Part shown: positions 7,130 through 7,415 of the stretch, piece after piece
Layout of the letters: the number at the start of each line of letters is the position of its first letter
Position numbering within the stretch: position 1 is the stretch's first letter
Source of the DNA: an uncultured Lachnoclostridium sp.
GTDB lineage: Bacteria; Bacillota; Clostridia; Lachnospirales; Lachnospiraceae
Direction of reading: 5' to 3'
NCBI GenBank assembly: GCA_958425285.1
Contig: CATZVV010000084.1
Coordinates: forward strand, 1 to 7,415
DNA: 7,415 nt
Notes under the pieces: model-generated
The model's database searches: none
What the model was told of the DNA's origin: nothing
The model's input: only the letters and a program-made list of their open reading frames with translations
Made by a program: the position numbers and the translations under genes

Positions 7130-7291
7130 TTAATGAATAATTGGCTGATACTGTTTTCCTAAAAAGGCGGCCTCTAATGTCGGAATTAATTCCTCCGTAT
7201 GGGCAATCATCGAATTGGGCTTCTTTATCGGATCATCCTGACCAAATGGAACAAAGTATATATTCTTTGCATTTAAAAGCAAACCAATATT
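7130..7291 (-). pseudogene. dpaB: 3' remnant of dipicolinate synthase subunit B (dpaB/spoVFB)
   Basis: The minus-strand frame ending in TAA at 7132-7130 encodes about 53 residues, beginning NIGLLLNAKN and continuing IYFVPFGQDDPIKKPNSMIA (20 residues), then the helix ending GKQYQPIIH. This closely matches my recollection of the C-terminal end of SpoVFB, whose Bacillus version reads KNIFFIPFGQDDPFKKPNSM. DpaB is normally about 195-200 residues and acts with DpaA to make dipicolinic acid for the spore core. Here the first ~145 residues are missing: the codon before the homology is a stop in this frame, and sequence beyond it encodes a different protein. No start or ribosome binding site serves the fragment, so it is presumably not translated. 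The conserved tail shows no further damage, which suggests a recent event or an assembly join. The assignment rests on recalled motifs without a database search. Confidence 0.8.
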
Positions 7292-7415
7292 TTACTTTAT
7301 GACTATATCGTTTATAAATTACTTCACAAAAATTCAAATAAAAATCAATTAACTTACGATTAGCCCAGCCACCATATTGCTTAGCTAAATATAACGGCAT
7401 TTCATAATGAGACAT
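7233..7415 (-). pseudogene. Fragment of GH1 6-phospho-beta-glucosidase, interrupted by a junction
   Basis: The frame entering from the window edge has SHYEMPLYLAKQYGGW, NRKLIDF and RYSHKVKYW, an internal block of glycoside hydrolase family 1, closest to the 6-phospho-beta-glucosidases (BglA/CelF-like) that split phosphorylated beta-glucosides after PTS uptake. In intact proteins KVKYW is followed at once by a TFNEIN motif, whose Glu is the catalytic acid/base. Here homology stops at the Trp codon (7286-7284), and the frame runs on through unrelated residues (FAFKCKEYILCSIWSG) to TGA at 7235-7233. Those unrelated codons are the dpaB remnant read in the wrong frame. The Met at the window edge is internal to the family, not a start; the 5' part lies outside. 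As it stands the enzyme lacks its catalytic residues and most of the barrel, so it cannot be active. Confidence 0.8.

Noticed and set aside
7233..7415. A complete small 60-residue protein starting at the window edge
   Set aside because: The Met is internal to a GH1 motif (SHYEMP) and the last 16 residues are an out-of-frame reading of dpaB sequence.
1..7415. CRISPR arrays, tRNA or rRNA genes, insertion sequences, phage or defence genes
   Set aside because: No spaced direct repeats, tRNA-like cloverleaf or transposase/integrase motifs were seen in a by-eye reading; coding regions fill nearly the whole window.

Overview
The window reads as chromosomal DNA from a low-GC Gram-positive anaerobe of the Clostridia, most likely Lachnospiraceae. 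This placement is an inference from AT-rich codon use, strong GGAGG-type ribosome binding sites, the style of the LCP, AsnB and MetH proteins, and a remnant of the sporulation gene dpaB. All supportable genes lie on the minus strand, so transcription runs from high to low coordinates. Plus-strand open frames are shadows of these genes.

In transcription order the layout is as follows. (1) At 7415-7130 there are two broken genes: an internal piece of a glycoside hydrolase family 1 6-phospho-beta-glucosidase, joined out of frame to the last ~53 codons of dipicolinate synthase subunit B (dpaB/spoVFB). (2) At 7114-5264 lies asnB, a glutamine-hydrolysing asparagine synthetase, which starts 15 bases after the dpaB stop. 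(3) A 108-base AT-rich gap holds a candidate promoter whose spacer is filled by a perfect inverted repeat. (4) At 5155-2744 lies a short cobalamin-dependent methionine synthase (metH) without the C-terminal reactivation domain. (5) At 2724-1795 and 1795-881 are two family 2 glycosyltransferases of rhamnosyltransferase type, with overlapping stop and start (TAATG). (6) From 840 to the window edge runs a LytR-CpsA-Psr (LCP) protein, cut off at its C-terminus; its reading frame is open through position 1.

The three downstream genes form a coherent unit. Two rhamnosyltransferase-like enzymes would build a rhamnose-containing wall or capsule polysaccharide, and the LCP protein would attach a lipid-linked polymer to peptidoglycan. 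The tight spacing from metH onward (19, -1 and 40 bases) suggests one transcript that mixes methionine synthesis with surface-glycan genes. asnB may share it or may end before the metH promoter.

I did not find a clearly new system. The most unusual item is the GH1/dpaB junction, a chimeric scar with 8 bases compatible with both parents. It is either a real deletion or rearrangement, or an assembly chimera. Next are the palindrome in the metH promoter spacer and the Gly-to-Asp change in a conserved AsnB glutaminase motif.
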